A stretch of DNA of 12,543 bases, taken from contig CALJZV010000091.1 of assembly GCA_937983475.1 (NCBI GenBank), forward strand, positions 1-12,543, written 5' to 3'. Position 1 is the stretch's first letter; each line of letters begins with the position of its first letter. Source of the DNA: an uncultured Verrucomicrobiales bacterium. Its GTDB lineage: Bacteria > Verrucomicrobiota > Verrucomicrobiia > Limisphaerales > JACDHS01. The notes under the pieces are model-generated. The model saw only the letters and a list, made by a program, of their open reading frames with translations, was not told the origin of the DNA and searched no databases. A program made the position numbers and the translations under genes. Below are positions 1 through 8,548 of the stretch, one piece after another.

Positions 1-965
1 AGTTTCAGGGCCAACGTGGATTTCACCACCGAGCATTGCCCGGAAATGGTCTTCTTAAGATTCAGGGCCACGGCAATGATTGGCAGAATCATCAGCACAC
101 TGGCCACGGTGCTCATGGCCGGCATCCACGCCGGAAGGCGCGCCCCAAGCGGGATTCCCGCCCAGCCTCCGACAATCATCAGCATCCAGAAGCCGAAGGC
201 CGCAAGATACCGGCTGTGGAGCGGCTGACCGGCCAATTTGGGAATCAAATAAAACACCACCGCCAATGCGGCTGGCGTCAGCCAGAGCGTCAGAAAATTA
301 TTGCCATACCAGTAGCCGACCACCGCCTGCATCGCGCCCCGGGCCGGCATCTGGGCAATCAACGTGTTGGCCGTGGCGAAAATCCAAGGGAAAATCACCA
401 ACGCCGCCAGCAAATACCACTGCGAGACATACAGCTCGCGATCGCGCCGCGCGGCAAAGGTCAGCAGCGCGCAGAGTCCGATGGGCAAATACGAGACAAA
501 GAGCACCGGGGCGGCGTACTTCGGCAGTTCAAACCATTCAAACCCGGTGGCGTCGCCGCCAAGGATTCCGAGCGTTGCCAGCGCCACGCCCATGTTCCAG
601 AACACGATTCCCACCAGGGCCAAAAAGCCGCCGACCAGTGTGGTTTTCCCCAAACGGCAGAGCATCCACAACGCGAGTCCAAGCAAGGCTTGCGAGGCGA
701 ACCCATAGAGAAATAAAGTGAACGCGGCAGGTTTGACGCGCCCGTAAGTCAGCCAGGTGAAGTCGGACAGGAACCCCGGCCCATGCAGCTTGATGGAGGC
801 GATGACCCAGAGGACAGAACCGGCCACAAGCCACAGAACTGAGAGCGTCACCGGCAGCAGCACCGGACCGCGGCAGGAGGCGTTGATTTCCTCTACTGTC
901 GCCGGTTCGGGATGTCCACAGGCGGCTTGCTGTGACGACACGGATGCTGTCGAAGGGTGTGTCAT
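1..965 (-). CDS. CcoN-like (cbb3 oxidase subunit I fold) membrane protein without visible heme/Cu ligands, 3' end off the window
   Basis: The ATG at 965-963 opens a frame that stays open to the window edge (321 codons seen). The product is hydrophobic with many membrane helices. It aligns by eye with cbb3 oxidase subunit I: GRVKP at 75-79, an ELYVSQWY segment at 177-184, YWYGNN at 218-223, FYLIPKLAGQP at 238-248 and WAGIPLGARLPAW at 268-280. In true CcoN these places read GRLRPLH (heme b ligand), WYGHN (Cu-B ligand) and WAGPHHLHYTALPDW (two Cu-B ligands). Here the histidines are replaced (A81, N222, P272/L273), so the visible part cannot form a normal binuclear centre. The remaining two heme-ligand positions lie beyond the window. 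It starts 19 bases after the small one-TM gene, so it probably belongs to the ACIII operon. I infer a structural or electron-transfer-modulating role rather than O2 reduction. Family assignment is fairly sure; function is unknown. Confidence 0.8.
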   Translation of the reverse strand, partial: MTHPSTASVSSQQAACGHPEPATVEEINASCRGPVLLPVTLSVLWLVAGSVLWVIASIKLHGPGFLSDFTWLTYGRVKPAAFTLFLYGFASQALLGLALWMLCRLGKTTLVGGFLALVGIVFWNMGVALATLGILGGDATGFEWFELPKYAAPVLFVSYLPIGLCALLTFAARRDRELYVSQWYLLAALVIFPWIFATANTLIAQMPARGAMQAVVGYWYGNNFLTLWLTPAALAVVFYLIPKLAGQPLHSRYLAAFGFWMLMIVGGWAGIPLGARLPAWMPAMSTVASVLMILPIIAVALNLKKTISGQCSVVKSTLALK

Positions 966-984
966 GCGTTAAAACCGGCCTTGA

Positions 985-1362
985 TCATTCAAATTCGCTG
1001 GGAGCCTCAGGCGGCTTGGGAGCGGGCGCAGTGGCCTTGTCCAAGCGTTCCAGCAATGTCTTTCGGGCAGCCGCCGGGTTTTTCCATTCCTGAACGGTCA
1101 ATTCCATGGCCCGGTTGATGGGCAGGCGGACAATCTGTTTGGATTGGTCCTGCCACGTTAAATTATTGAGCGCCTGGGTGTCCGCCGCCTTGAGTTCCAA
1201 TGCGGCCTTGCGGCGTTCTTCACCGCGCTCCTGTCCAATCGCCTCTGGCCGGGTGTGGCGAATCATCTGGCAGACCAGCCATCCAACGATCAAAAAGGTG
1301 CCAAGGATGGCTACGGCGTAAACAGTCCAGGAACAGCATTTGTTCGGCGAAGGTGTGCTCAT
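985..1362 (-). CDS. Small one-TM protein of the ACIII operon
   Basis: This 125-aa protein has a short N-terminus with two adjacent cysteines (C9, C10), one hydrophobic helix at about residues 13-33, a charged, probably alpha-helical stretch (about 40-60), and then the motif VRLPINRAMEL at about 78-88. The tail is rich in Pro and Ala. Small one-TM proteins with a V-R-(I/L)-P-(I/V)-x-R-A-M/I-E-L motif are, as I recall, common next to ACIII or oxidase genes in Verrucomicrobiota and related phyla. Its ATG overlaps the actF stop by four bases (ATGA), so translation is probably coupled. It could be an accessory subunit comparable in position to ActG/ActH or an assembly factor. The sequence does not settle which. 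Confidence 0.75.
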   Translation of the reverse strand: MSTPSPNKCCSWTVYAVAILGTFLIVGWLVCQMIRHTRPEAIGQERGEERRKAALELKAADTQALNNLTWQDQSKQIVRLPINRAMELTVQEWKNPAAARKTLLERLDKATAPAPKPPEAPSEFE

Positions 1363-2600
1363 CGTGTGCCCTCGTATTTGGCCACGGAGTGCTCCGAGGC
1401 TTGCGGATGATGGAGGCCCAATGCCTCTTGCATGCGCGGGTCCTTCTGCGGATAGGGAGGATGCGCTTTAAAATATTTAATCCAGACCAGCGCCAGCACG
1501 CCGCCAATGAACGCCAGGCAAGCCAGGTCCAGCGGGTGCAGCACAAAGCCCTTGGGATGCAGCACCGGGGTGATGTTGTAGGAAACATCGCAGTAATGCA
1601 TCAGCCACGCCCAGATGGCCAGTGACACAGTGACCGCCGGGGTCATCTTGGCGTCAATGCGGAGCAGCGCCAGGAACGGCACAAAGAAGTGGCCGAAGAT
1701 AATCAGCACACCCAGATGGAACCACGTTCCGCCCTCGCGCTTGATGTACCAAAAGGTTTCCTCGGGAATGTTGGCGTTCCAGATGATGAAATACTGGGAG
1801 AAATGGATGTAGGCGTAAAACACCGTGAACGCGAACCAAAGCACACCCACGTCGTGAATCTGCCGGTTGGTGATCACCTGCGCCAAGGGGCCGCTCTTCT
1901 TGAGCACTAGCATGATGACATACACGGTGGCCAGCGTGGTCCAGACGCTTTCGGCAAAGTAATAGACGCCGAACATCGTCGAGAACCAGTTATACTCAAG
2001 CGATTTGACCCAGAGCATGATTCCCAGCGTCACGGCGAAGGCGAAGATGAAGATGCCGATGAATGAATAAAACCGCATTTTGTAGGTGCATTCCGCCGAG
2101 CCGGACTTGTCCTGCTGTAGTGACCAGTGGCGCAGGCGATGCGCAATGAACCCGAGCAACACCAGCACCACGATGGAAAGCGCATACCACATCGGCTTGT
2201 TTAACAGCGCCGCCTTGGCATACAACGCGTGACTTGTATGCGGATCAATGTGCATCCAGTTGTAAAGTTTCGGCGCCAGTGCCAGCACTGGAATGAACAA
2301 CACGCCCATCGTCGGGAAAATGAGGCAGGCCTGATGCTCGACAAAGCGGCGAATCGGGGCCGACCACGCGGCATCAAACAAATGATGGATCAAAACCAGG
2401 AACAGAGAACCCGCGCACAGGCTGAAGAAAAAGACATAGGCCAGCAGGTAAGAGAAGGCGAACTGCTTGGGATTGATGAACAGCCCAATCAAGCCGCCCA
2501 CCAGCCCCAACCCAATCAAAATGTAAGGGATATTCCGGAACCTGGAAACATTCAGGCTCGGACTCGCGCTCGAATCTAAAGTGGTCGCGTGCGAACTCAT
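1359..2600 (-). CDS. actF: ACIII subunit ActF, NrfD/PsrC-like membrane protein
   Basis: The 413-aa product is an integral membrane protein of about ten helices, starting near residue 24 after a polar N-terminus and ending in a polar tail from about residue 375. It resembles the second NrfD-like subunit of alternative complex III, often annotated as quinol:cytochrome c oxidoreductase quinone-binding subunit 2. Recognisable family stretches include the FAFSYLLAYVFFFSL segment, AESVW in the middle and WYIKREGGTW towards the C-terminus. In known ACIII structures ActF packs against ActC in the membrane, but the proven quinol site is in ActC. Its role here is therefore likely structural or proton-related. 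The ATG lies two bases after the actE stop, and the 3' end overlaps the next gene by four bases. Length is normal for the family. Confidence 0.93.
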   Translation of the reverse strand: MSSHATTLDSSASPSLNVSRFRNIPYILIGLGLVGGLIGLFINPKQFAFSYLLAYVFFFSLCAGSLFLVLIHHLFDAAWSAPIRRFVEHQACLIFPTMGVLFIPVLALAPKLYNWMHIDPHTSHALYAKAALLNKPMWYALSIVVLVLLGFIAHRLRHWSLQQDKSGSAECTYKMRFYSFIGIFIFAFAVTLGIMLWVKSLEYNWFSTMFGVYYFAESVWTTLATVYVIMLVLKKSGPLAQVITNRQIHDVGVLWFAFTVFYAYIHFSQYFIIWNANIPEETFWYIKREGGTWFHLGVLIIFGHFFVPFLALLRIDAKMTPAVTVSLAIWAWLMHYCDVSYNITPVLHPKGFVLHPLDLACLAFIGGVLALVWIKYFKAHPPYPQKDPRMQEALGLHHPQASEHSVAKYEGTR

Positions 2601-2602
2601 AA

Positions 2603-3268
2603 TTATTTGGCTCCAGAAGGCGGCACACCGGGCAATTTGGCGCGTTGATCCGCGGGAACATCATCCACCGAACCCAGCCGGCTGCGTTGCAGGGCGCGAA
2701 CGTATGCGGTGATGGCCCAACGGTCCTCAATCGAGATGTTGGCGCCGTAGCCGCCCATCAGGTTCTTGCCATGCGTGATGGTGTTGTAAATTTCCCCGTC
2801 CGCCTGGCGCACGATGCGCTGGTCATGGAGGTTGGCCACAACAGCCATGCCAAACTTGGAAGTGATTCCTTTTCCATCGCCCTGCCCGCCGTGGCACGGC
2901 AGGCAACTGATGGCATAGCGTTCCTGTCCGCGGCTGAGCAGTGATTCAGTCACCGCCACCGGAATCGTCTCAACCCAATTGGTGGAACCGGTTTCACGGC
3001 CAGTGTTGACCGGATGTTCCTCAAACGGGTAAACGGGTTTGCAATTGACCATCAGCGGCTCGCTTTGGGCGATGGTACCAGCGACCGGCAAACGCGAACT
3101 GCGCTTGTCTGGAAAGAAATTAAAAGCGGCCTGTGGACGCAGCTTAGGCTGGCGGTCCATGTCCGGGATCAATTCAATGGGGGGCTTGCGGGATACGCCG
3201 CCGCGGAATCCGGCAACCGCCACCACCGCCACGCACAGGAGAAGAAATCCAAGCAGAAAGTAGCGCAT
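2603..3268 (-). CDS. actE: ACIII subunit ActE, membrane-anchored monoheme cytochrome c
   Basis: The 221-aa protein begins with an N-terminal hydrophobic helix (residues 3-20) that serves as export signal and anchor. The ACIII-typical segment PIELIPDMDRQPKLRPQ follows at 30-46, then RLPVAGTIAQ at 59-68. A class I cytochrome c domain carries one CLPCH heme site at 122-126, with M171 in NLMGGYG as the likely distal ligand. In ACIII this subunit sits on the periplasmic face and accepts electrons from the ActB/ActA side for delivery to a soluble cytochrome or an oxidase. The stop of actD and the start of actE share one base (TAATG), and a GGAGG ribosome site lies four bases upstream of the ATG. 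Nothing is missing. Confidence 0.93.
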   Translation of the reverse strand: MRYFLLGFLLLCVAVVAVAGFRGGVSRKPPIELIPDMDRQPKLRPQAAFNFFPDKRSSRLPVAGTIAQSEPLMVNCKPVYPFEEHPVNTGRETGSTNWVETIPVAVTESLLSRGQERYAISCLPCHGGQGDGKGITSKFGMAVVANLHDQRIVRQADGEIYNTITHGKNLMGGYGANISIEDRWAITAYVRALQRSRLGSVDDVPADQRAKLPGVPPSGAK

Positions 3269-3807
3269 TATTCCTCCACCAGTTCGATGTGCTTGCTGCC
3301 GGCCGATTCCAGCAACTTGCGGATTTCTGTTTCCGAGTATTTCGGGTCACTCGTCTCAATGGCGATGAAATAGCGGTCATGCGTCGCCAGCTTGAACCGG
3401 GCGTTCTTGAGCAAGGGATGATGCAGGCGCGGCAGGCGGTTGAGGAACAGCATGCCGAACAGCGCGCCGAATGCGCCCAGCAAAATGGTCAATTCGTATG
3501 AAGGCGGGAATGCGCCAAACGGGCTGAACATGGGCTTGCCGCCGATAATGATTGGATAATCGTAGGCGTTCATCCACCAGATCATCAGCATGCCGGTGGT
3601 GTAACCCGTCACGCCGCCAATAAAGGAGAAATAACCGACCTTGGAGTTCTTCAGCCCCATCGCCTGGTCCATGCCGTGTATCGGGAAGGGCGTGAACACA
3701 TCCCAGCGGGTGTATCCTTTGTCGCGGACTTTTTCCGCCGCGTGCAGCACATCTGCCGCCGTTTCAAACTCGGCGAGCATTCCGTAAGGTGTCGGTGTGT
3801 GAGCCAT
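3268..3807 (-). CDS. actD: ACIII subunit ActD (DUF3341)
   Basis: This is a 179-aa protein of the DUF3341 family. Residues 8-50 form a small soluble domain that begins with YGMLAEFETAADVLHAAEKV and contains the family's VFTPFPIHGMDQAMG stretch (37-51). Two membrane helices follow at about 58-79 and 104-123, then a soluble C-terminal tail with DRYFIAIE at 144-151. In ACIII, ActD packs on the membrane domain beside ActC and has no cofactor. The start is well supported by an AAGGAGG ribosome site at 3823-3817, nine bases before the ATG, and by a one-base overlap with the actC stop (TGATG). Length and motifs are those of an intact family member. Confidence 0.94.
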   Translation of the reverse strand: MAHTPTPYGMLAEFETAADVLHAAEKVRDKGYTRWDVFTPFPIHGMDQAMGLKNSKVGYFSFIGGVTGYTTGMLMIWWMNAYDYPIIIGGKPMFSPFGAFPPSYELTILLGAFGALFGMLFLNRLPRLHHPLLKNARFKLATHDRYFIAIETSDPKYSETEIRKLLESAGSKHIELVEE

Positions 3808-5225
3808 CAGTGATGACCTCCTTTCGCGCCGCCCGCCGGGTGATGCGGGTCGGCCTGCGGCGTCACGCCCTTGACTTCAGCAATGGCAATGAGCGGCACA
3901 AACCGCAGGAACAAGAGGAACAGGGTGAAAAACAACCCGAACGTCCCCAAATACGTCATGATGTCAATCGGCGTGGGCGCGTAATAACCCCAGTTCGAGG
4001 GCAGGAAATCGCGGTGCAGCGAGATGACCACGATGACAAAGCGCTCAAACCACATGCCGATGTTCACGAAGATGGACAGGATGAACACGATCAGCATGTT
4101 GGTGCGGATGCGTTTCCACCAGAAAGCCTGGGGCACGACCACGTTGCAGAAAATCATCAGCCAGTAACCCCAGGCATACGGCCCTTCGACGCGGTTCAGG
4201 AAGGCGAAGCGCTCGTAGGGGCTGCCGCTATACCAGGCGATGAACAACTCCATGCCGTAGGCGTAGCCCACGATGGACCCGGTCGCCAGGGTCACTTTGC
4301 ACATCAGTTCAATGTGCCGGACCGTAATGATGTCCTGTAGCTTGAGCATGGTGCGCAGCGGCACCAGCAGGGTCATGACCATGCCGAACCCGGAGAAAAT
4401 GGCGCCCGCAACGAAATAAGGGGGGAAGATCGTCGTGTGCCAACCGGGCAACTGCGACACCGCGAAGTCCAACGACACGATGGAATGCACCGAGAGCACC
4501 AGCGGCGTCGAAAGACCGGCCAGCAGCAAATATGCCTTCTCGTAATTGCTCCAGTGGCGGTTCGAGCCGGTCCAACCGAGCGAGAACAACCCATAGAGGA
4601 ATTTGCGCGGCTTGGTCTTGGAACGGTCGCGCATCACGGCGAGGTCAGGAATCAGCCCCATGTACCAGAACAGCAAGGACACGGTGAAGTAGGTGGAGAC
4701 CGCGAACACGTCCCACATCAACGGGGATCGGAACTGCGGCCAGATGCCGTTGGCGTTGGGAATCGGGAAGAGCCACCAACCCAGCCAGATACGGCCAATG
4801 TGAATCAACGGGAAAATGCCCGCGCACATGACCGCGAAAATGGTCATGGCCTCGGCAGCGCGGTTGATGGATGTGCGCCACTTCTGACGAAGCAAAAACA
4901 AGATGGCGGAGATCAGCGTTCCGGCATGGCCGATACCGATCCACCAAACGAAGTTGATGATCGCCCAGCCCCACATGACCGGATGGCCCAGGCCCCAAAC
5001 ACCGACGCCCGTCACCATGAGATAAAGAATCATCCAGCCCAGAAGGCTCATCAGCAGCACGCTGGGAACAAAGGCCCACCACCACCACTTGGGAGTCTTG
5101 CCCTCAATGACTCCGGCCACCGCGTCGGAAATCCAGCCGATGCTGCGGTTGTTGGCGACCAGCGGCTCGCGTTGCAATTCGCGCGGCGGCGGGGCGACAT
5201 TCAGACTGTTTGCGTTCTCAGCCAT
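3807..5225 (-). CDS. actC: ACIII subunit ActC, NrfD-type quinol-binding membrane protein
   Basis: The 472-aa protein has a polar N-terminus of about 45 residues, roughly ten membrane helices and a His/Gly-rich C-terminal tail. It matches the NrfD/PsrC-like ActC family. Helix segments include GIGHAGTLISAILFL (97-111), the PLIHIGRIW segment with H142, MWDVFAVSTYF with D172, and SLDFAVSQLPGWH with D253. In published ACIII structures the quinol pocket near the periplasmic side of ActC is lined by conserved His and Asp residues. H142, D172 and D253 are the obvious counterparts here, but that correspondence is from memory. The subunit would oxidise quinol and pass electrons to the [3Fe-4S] cluster of ActB. 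The start shares one base with the actB stop (TAATG) and has a purine-rich GGAG upstream. Confidence 0.95.
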   Translation of the reverse strand: MAENANSLNVAPPPRELQREPLVANNRSIGWISDAVAGVIEGKTPKWWWWAFVPSVLLMSLLGWMILYLMVTGVGVWGLGHPVMWGWAIINFVWWIGIGHAGTLISAILFLLRQKWRTSINRAAEAMTIFAVMCAGIFPLIHIGRIWLGWWLFPIPNANGIWPQFRSPLMWDVFAVSTYFTVSLLFWYMGLIPDLAVMRDRSKTKPRKFLYGLFSLGWTGSNRHWSNYEKAYLLLAGLSTPLVLSVHSIVSLDFAVSQLPGWHTTIFPPYFVAGAIFSGFGMVMTLLVPLRTMLKLQDIITVRHIELMCKVTLATGSIVGYAYGMELFIAWYSGSPYERFAFLNRVEGPYAWGYWLMIFCNVVVPQAFWWKRIRTNMLIVFILSIFVNIGMWFERFVIVVISLHRDFLPSNWGYYAPTPIDIMTYLGTFGLFFTLFLLFLRFVPLIAIAEVKGVTPQADPHHPAGGAKGGHH

Positions 5226-8200
5226 TAGTGCGCTCCTTTCTTGCTGCCGTGCGCTTCGTGGCCTTTGCCATCGGCGGCGGGAGCGCCGCTGTGGCTTTCA
5301 AACGGATTTGCATGGGCTGCCTTCGAATATTCTTCCACCGACAACGGGTATTCCCGGTAGTCCGGCATTTCAGGATTGGGATTGCGCACCTTGGCCAGGT
5401 AAGTCAGGCGCGGCTTGGTCAACAGAAACTCCAGCACCGCGTAGTCGCGGCTGTTCGCCTTTTGCTGCGACACCTGGCTTTGCGGGTCGGACACGTCGCC
5501 AAAGACGATGGCTCCGGCGGGGCAGGCCTGCTGGCAGGCGGTCTGCGGGATGTTGCCTTCGCTTTCCTTGAGGCGAACATCGCCCGAGGCGCCAGCCTTA
5601 ATCTTTTTGGAAATCTTGGCCTGCTCCAGGCGCTGCACACAGAAGGTGCATTTTTCCATGACGCCGCGCATGCGCACGCTGACGTCCGGGTTCTTGGACA
5701 TCTTGAGCAAGTCCCACTCGTCCCCGGTGCGGTAGCCCTGGGCAGGGTCCTTCAGCCATTGGGTCACGCCCCATTCGCCCGCCACCTCGCCGGTGACCGG
5801 GTTGGGATAGAACGGCCCTTTTAATTGCTCCGGAGTGCGCTTGTTGTAGTCGAAGAAATTAAAGCGGCGAACCTTGTACGGGCAGTTGTTTGAGCAGTAA
5901 CGCGTGCCGACGCAGCGGTTGTAAACCATGAGGTTCAACCCTTCCTCGTCGTGAACAGTCGCGTTGACCGGGCAAACATTTTCGCACGGCGCGGCTTCGC
6001 AGTGCTGGCAAAGCATCGGCTGCATGACGACCTGCGGATCGTCAACCTTCTGGTCCTCCGGCAGCTTCGGATCGCTGGTGAAATAACGGTCAATGCGCAG
6101 CCAGTGCATTTCCCGATGACGGGTGACCTGCTCCTTGCCGACAATGGGAATGTTGTTTTCGCTCTGGCAGGCAATGGAACAGGCGCTGCATCCCACGCAG
6201 GCATTGAGGTCAATCACCATGCCCCATTGGTGCAACGCGTCTTTTTTGCGCGCATCCAAGGGATTGGGATACATGGACTGAACAATGGGCGGCTCCTCCA
6301 GATTCATGAACCGCGCAAAATTCGGATGCTCTTGATACTGCTTGAGATTGGCTTCGCGGACAATCGGACGCCCCTCCATGGCCCAGTGGTCCTGGGTGGT
6401 GGCCAAACCGTGAGTTTTCTTCGTGTCCGACAATTTGGCTCCGGTCGCGATATGCGGCGTGGCCGCCACGCGCACCTGGTAGGCATCGTAACCGCTGCCA
6501 TGGCCCACGCGACCGGTCTTGTTGCGGCCGTAACCCAAGGCCAGCGCGACAGTGTTGTCGGCCTGGCCGGGTTGTGTCCAGGCTGGCCCTTCAATCTCCT
6601 TGCCGTTGACTTGGATTTTCACCACCGGAACAAACAACTGGTTGTTCTCGCGGTTCTTGATTTCCAAGCCCAGTGCCTTGGCGGTTTTGGGGCTCATCAA
6701 AATGACATTTTCCCACGTCATTTTGGTGATGGGATCGGGCAGTTCCTGAAGCCAGCCGTTGTTGTTGTAGCGACCATCATCCACCTTGTTGTCGCGGTGG
6801 AAAATCACTTCCAACTGTTGTGTTGAAGGCAGGGGCGCCACGGTCGCAGTGGCAAGCTTGTCATTGACCTGATCCAGGTTGACCGCTGCCTTGACCGGTT
6901 TCAGCGCGCTGCCCGGCCAGAATCCGGTGTGGAGGAATTTTTTCCAGTTTTCCTCGAAGTTTCCATTGCTTATCAGGCCGCCGAAAGTTTCCCGAACAAT
7001 CTCATAAGGCTTGGTGACATCCAATCCTGCCAGGCGCGCCAACACTTCCAAATCGGTCACCCCGCCGAAAAGAGGCTCGATGAGCGGCTGAACCGGGACG
7101 AGTGTGCCGTCCCCGGAACGGGCGTCTCCCCACGATTCAAGGTAGTGCGCCGCCGGCAAATGCCAGGTTACCCCAGCGGCCGACTCGTCCTCATAATACG
7201 CCCAGCGGATGACGGCTTTGGCCTTGGCCTGAGCCTTGGACCATTCCAAGTCAACGGGAGCGGTGTAAGCGGGATTGACCCCCAGCATGACCAAGGTGTC
7301 CACCTGGCCCGCATTCAACGACGCAGCCAAGTCCTCGATGGAGCCTTCCTTGACAATCGGCGCTGGCAGCATCGCAACGGTGCTGCCGAGGTTGCCCAAT
7401 GCCTGGTTGATGGCCAACGCCATCCAATGCACTTCCAGCGGCTGCTGATGCCCCGCCAGAATCAGGGACTTCCCTTGCTTTTCAGAAGACCTCCGGTCCT
7501 TGGCACATTCAACAATCCATTTGGCATCGCCCTTGAACTCCGCCGCCAACCGCTGCACATGGGATCCGGCGTCACCGCCGGCGATTTCCTGGAGCAACCG
7601 GGCTGTCGCGCAAACCACATGGCTGGGCGCCACGCGCAATCGATGGTCGGCGTTGGTGCCCGTCAGGCTGAACAGCCCTTCAATGACATACAGGCGGTTG
7701 ATTTCGTCATTGGGGCTGGAAAGCTTTCGGCCATTGGCAAAGCCCCGAATGTAACGGTAGGCCTCCTGCTCGGCACCGATGAAGTCGCAGTCGAGCGACA
7801 CAATGCGGCGGGCATTCTCAAACCGGTAATCGGGCCGGACGCCCCGCCCGCAAGCCAGCGTGGCGGCTTTGCGGTGAATGTCCAAGTCCACCGGCTCAAA
7901 CACATGCCACTTGGCCTTGGGAAACTTGGCGGCAATCGCCTTTTGCAGACGCTCGCGCGAGGGAGAACTGCTGCGCTCCACCAGGAAAGCCAGCCCCGCG
8001 CCGCCATTAGCGGCAAACTTGGCTGAGGTTTCCGACAAATAAGCAAATGCCTCGTCGCGGGAGGCTGTGGCCCCACCTTTGGCAAACCGCATGGCGCGGT
8101 CCGGATCGTACAAATTCAGGATGGACGCCTGGGTGTAGGTGTCGGTCCCGCCGTTTCCACCGGGAATCTTGGGGTTTCCCTCAACTTTGATGGGCCGCCC

Positions 8201-8548
8201 GTCATGGGACTTGACCAACAACGGCACCGCGCTGCTCCGCGTGGGACGGGCCGTCGCATAGAACTGCGGCACCCCGTGGACATACCCCTGGGGCTTCTTG
8301 GAAAAAGGCAAAATATGCTCTTCAGGCTTCCGGCAACCGGCCAGGCCCAAACCGGCCAGCATGAACGAGGCCGACATGATTTTGGCAAAATGACGCCGGG
8401 AAACCGGGTCATTGAACTCACTGGCGCCGGACGGGAATTCGCGCTCCACCCATTGGCGAAATTCAGGGGTGTCAGCCAATTGATCAAGGCTGCGCCAGTA
8501 TTTCGCGCCGACTTCCGGCTCAGGACATGAAGGTGGAATGGTTTTCAT
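5225..8548 (-). CDS. actB: ACIII subunit ActB, Tat-exported molybdopterin-fold/iron-sulfur protein
   Basis: The 1107-aa protein is the large peripheral subunit. A Tat signal (SRRHFAK, twin Arg at 51-52) and a lipobox LAGC (C72) indicate export and lipid anchoring. A long molybdopterin-oxidoreductase-like domain (about 75-760) follows; in known ACIII this part carries no metal. The C-terminal ferredoxin-type domain holds the cluster cysteines: CVGCSACSIAC (784-794), CQHCEAAPCENVC (847-859), CVGTRYCSNNC (879-889), CTFC (967-970) and CQQAC (1005-1009), as expected for three [4Fe-4S] and one [3Fe-4S]. I chose the ATG at 8548 because it overlaps the actA stop as ATGA. A TTG six codons upstream (8566) is also open but unlikely. 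An N-terminal region of about 50 residues before the Tat motif is usual for this family. Intact. Confidence 0.95.
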   Translation of the reverse strand: MKTIPPSCPEPEVGAKYWRSLDQLADTPEFRQWVEREFPSGASEFNDPVSRRHFAKIMSASFMLAGLGLAGCRKPEEHILPFSKKPQGYVHGVPQFYATARPTRSSAVPLLVKSHDGRPIKVEGNPKIPGGNGGTDTYTQASILNLYDPDRAMRFAKGGATASRDEAFAYLSETSAKFAANGGAGLAFLVERSSSPSRERLQKAIAAKFPKAKWHVFEPVDLDIHRKAATLACGRGVRPDYRFENARRIVSLDCDFIGAEQEAYRYIRGFANGRKLSSPNDEINRLYVIEGLFSLTGTNADHRLRVAPSHVVCATARLLQEIAGGDAGSHVQRLAAEFKGDAKWIVECAKDRRSSEKQGKSLILAGHQQPLEVHWMALAINQALGNLGSTVAMLPAPIVKEGSIEDLAASLNAGQVDTLVMLGVNPAYTAPVDLEWSKAQAKAKAVIRWAYYEDESAAGVTWHLPAAHYLESWGDARSGDGTLVPVQPLIEPLFGGVTDLEVLARLAGLDVTKPYEIVRETFGGLISNGNFEENWKKFLHTGFWPGSALKPVKAAVNLDQVNDKLATATVAPLPSTQQLEVIFHRDNKVDDGRYNNNGWLQELPDPITKMTWENVILMSPKTAKALGLEIKNRENNQLFVPVVKIQVNGKEIEGPAWTQPGQADNTVALALGYGRNKTGRVGHGSGYDAYQVRVAATPHIATGAKLSDTKKTHGLATTQDHWAMEGRPIVREANLKQYQEHPNFARFMNLEEPPIVQSMYPNPLDARKKDALHQWGMVIDLNACVGCSACSIACQSENNIPIVGKEQVTRHREMHWLRIDRYFTSDPKLPEDQKVDDPQVVMQPMLCQHCEAAPCENVCPVNATVHDEEGLNLMVYNRCVGTRYCSNNCPYKVRRFNFFDYNKRTPEQLKGPFYPNPVTGEVAGEWGVTQWLKDPAQGYRTGDEWDLLKMSKNPDVSVRMRGVMEKCTFCVQRLEQAKISKKIKAGASGDVRLKESEGNIPQTACQQACPAGAIVFGDVSDPQSQVSQQKANSRDYAVLEFLLTKPRLTYLAKVRNPNPEMPDYREYPLSVEEYSKAAHANPFESHSGAPAADGKGHEAHGSKKGAH

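Noticed and set aside
36..716. A 226-codon open frame on the plus strand with a basic, Gln/His/Arg-rich product
   Set aside because: It lies antisense to the CcoN-like gene, which has a clear family match; the composition is that of a high-GC shadow frame.
4437..5228. A 263-codon plus-strand open frame
   Set aside because: Fully antisense to actC; low-complexity polar product with no fold signs.
6929..8026. A 365-codon plus-strand open frame
   Set aside because: Antisense to actB, which is unmistakable; its length reflects biased third positions in the real gene.
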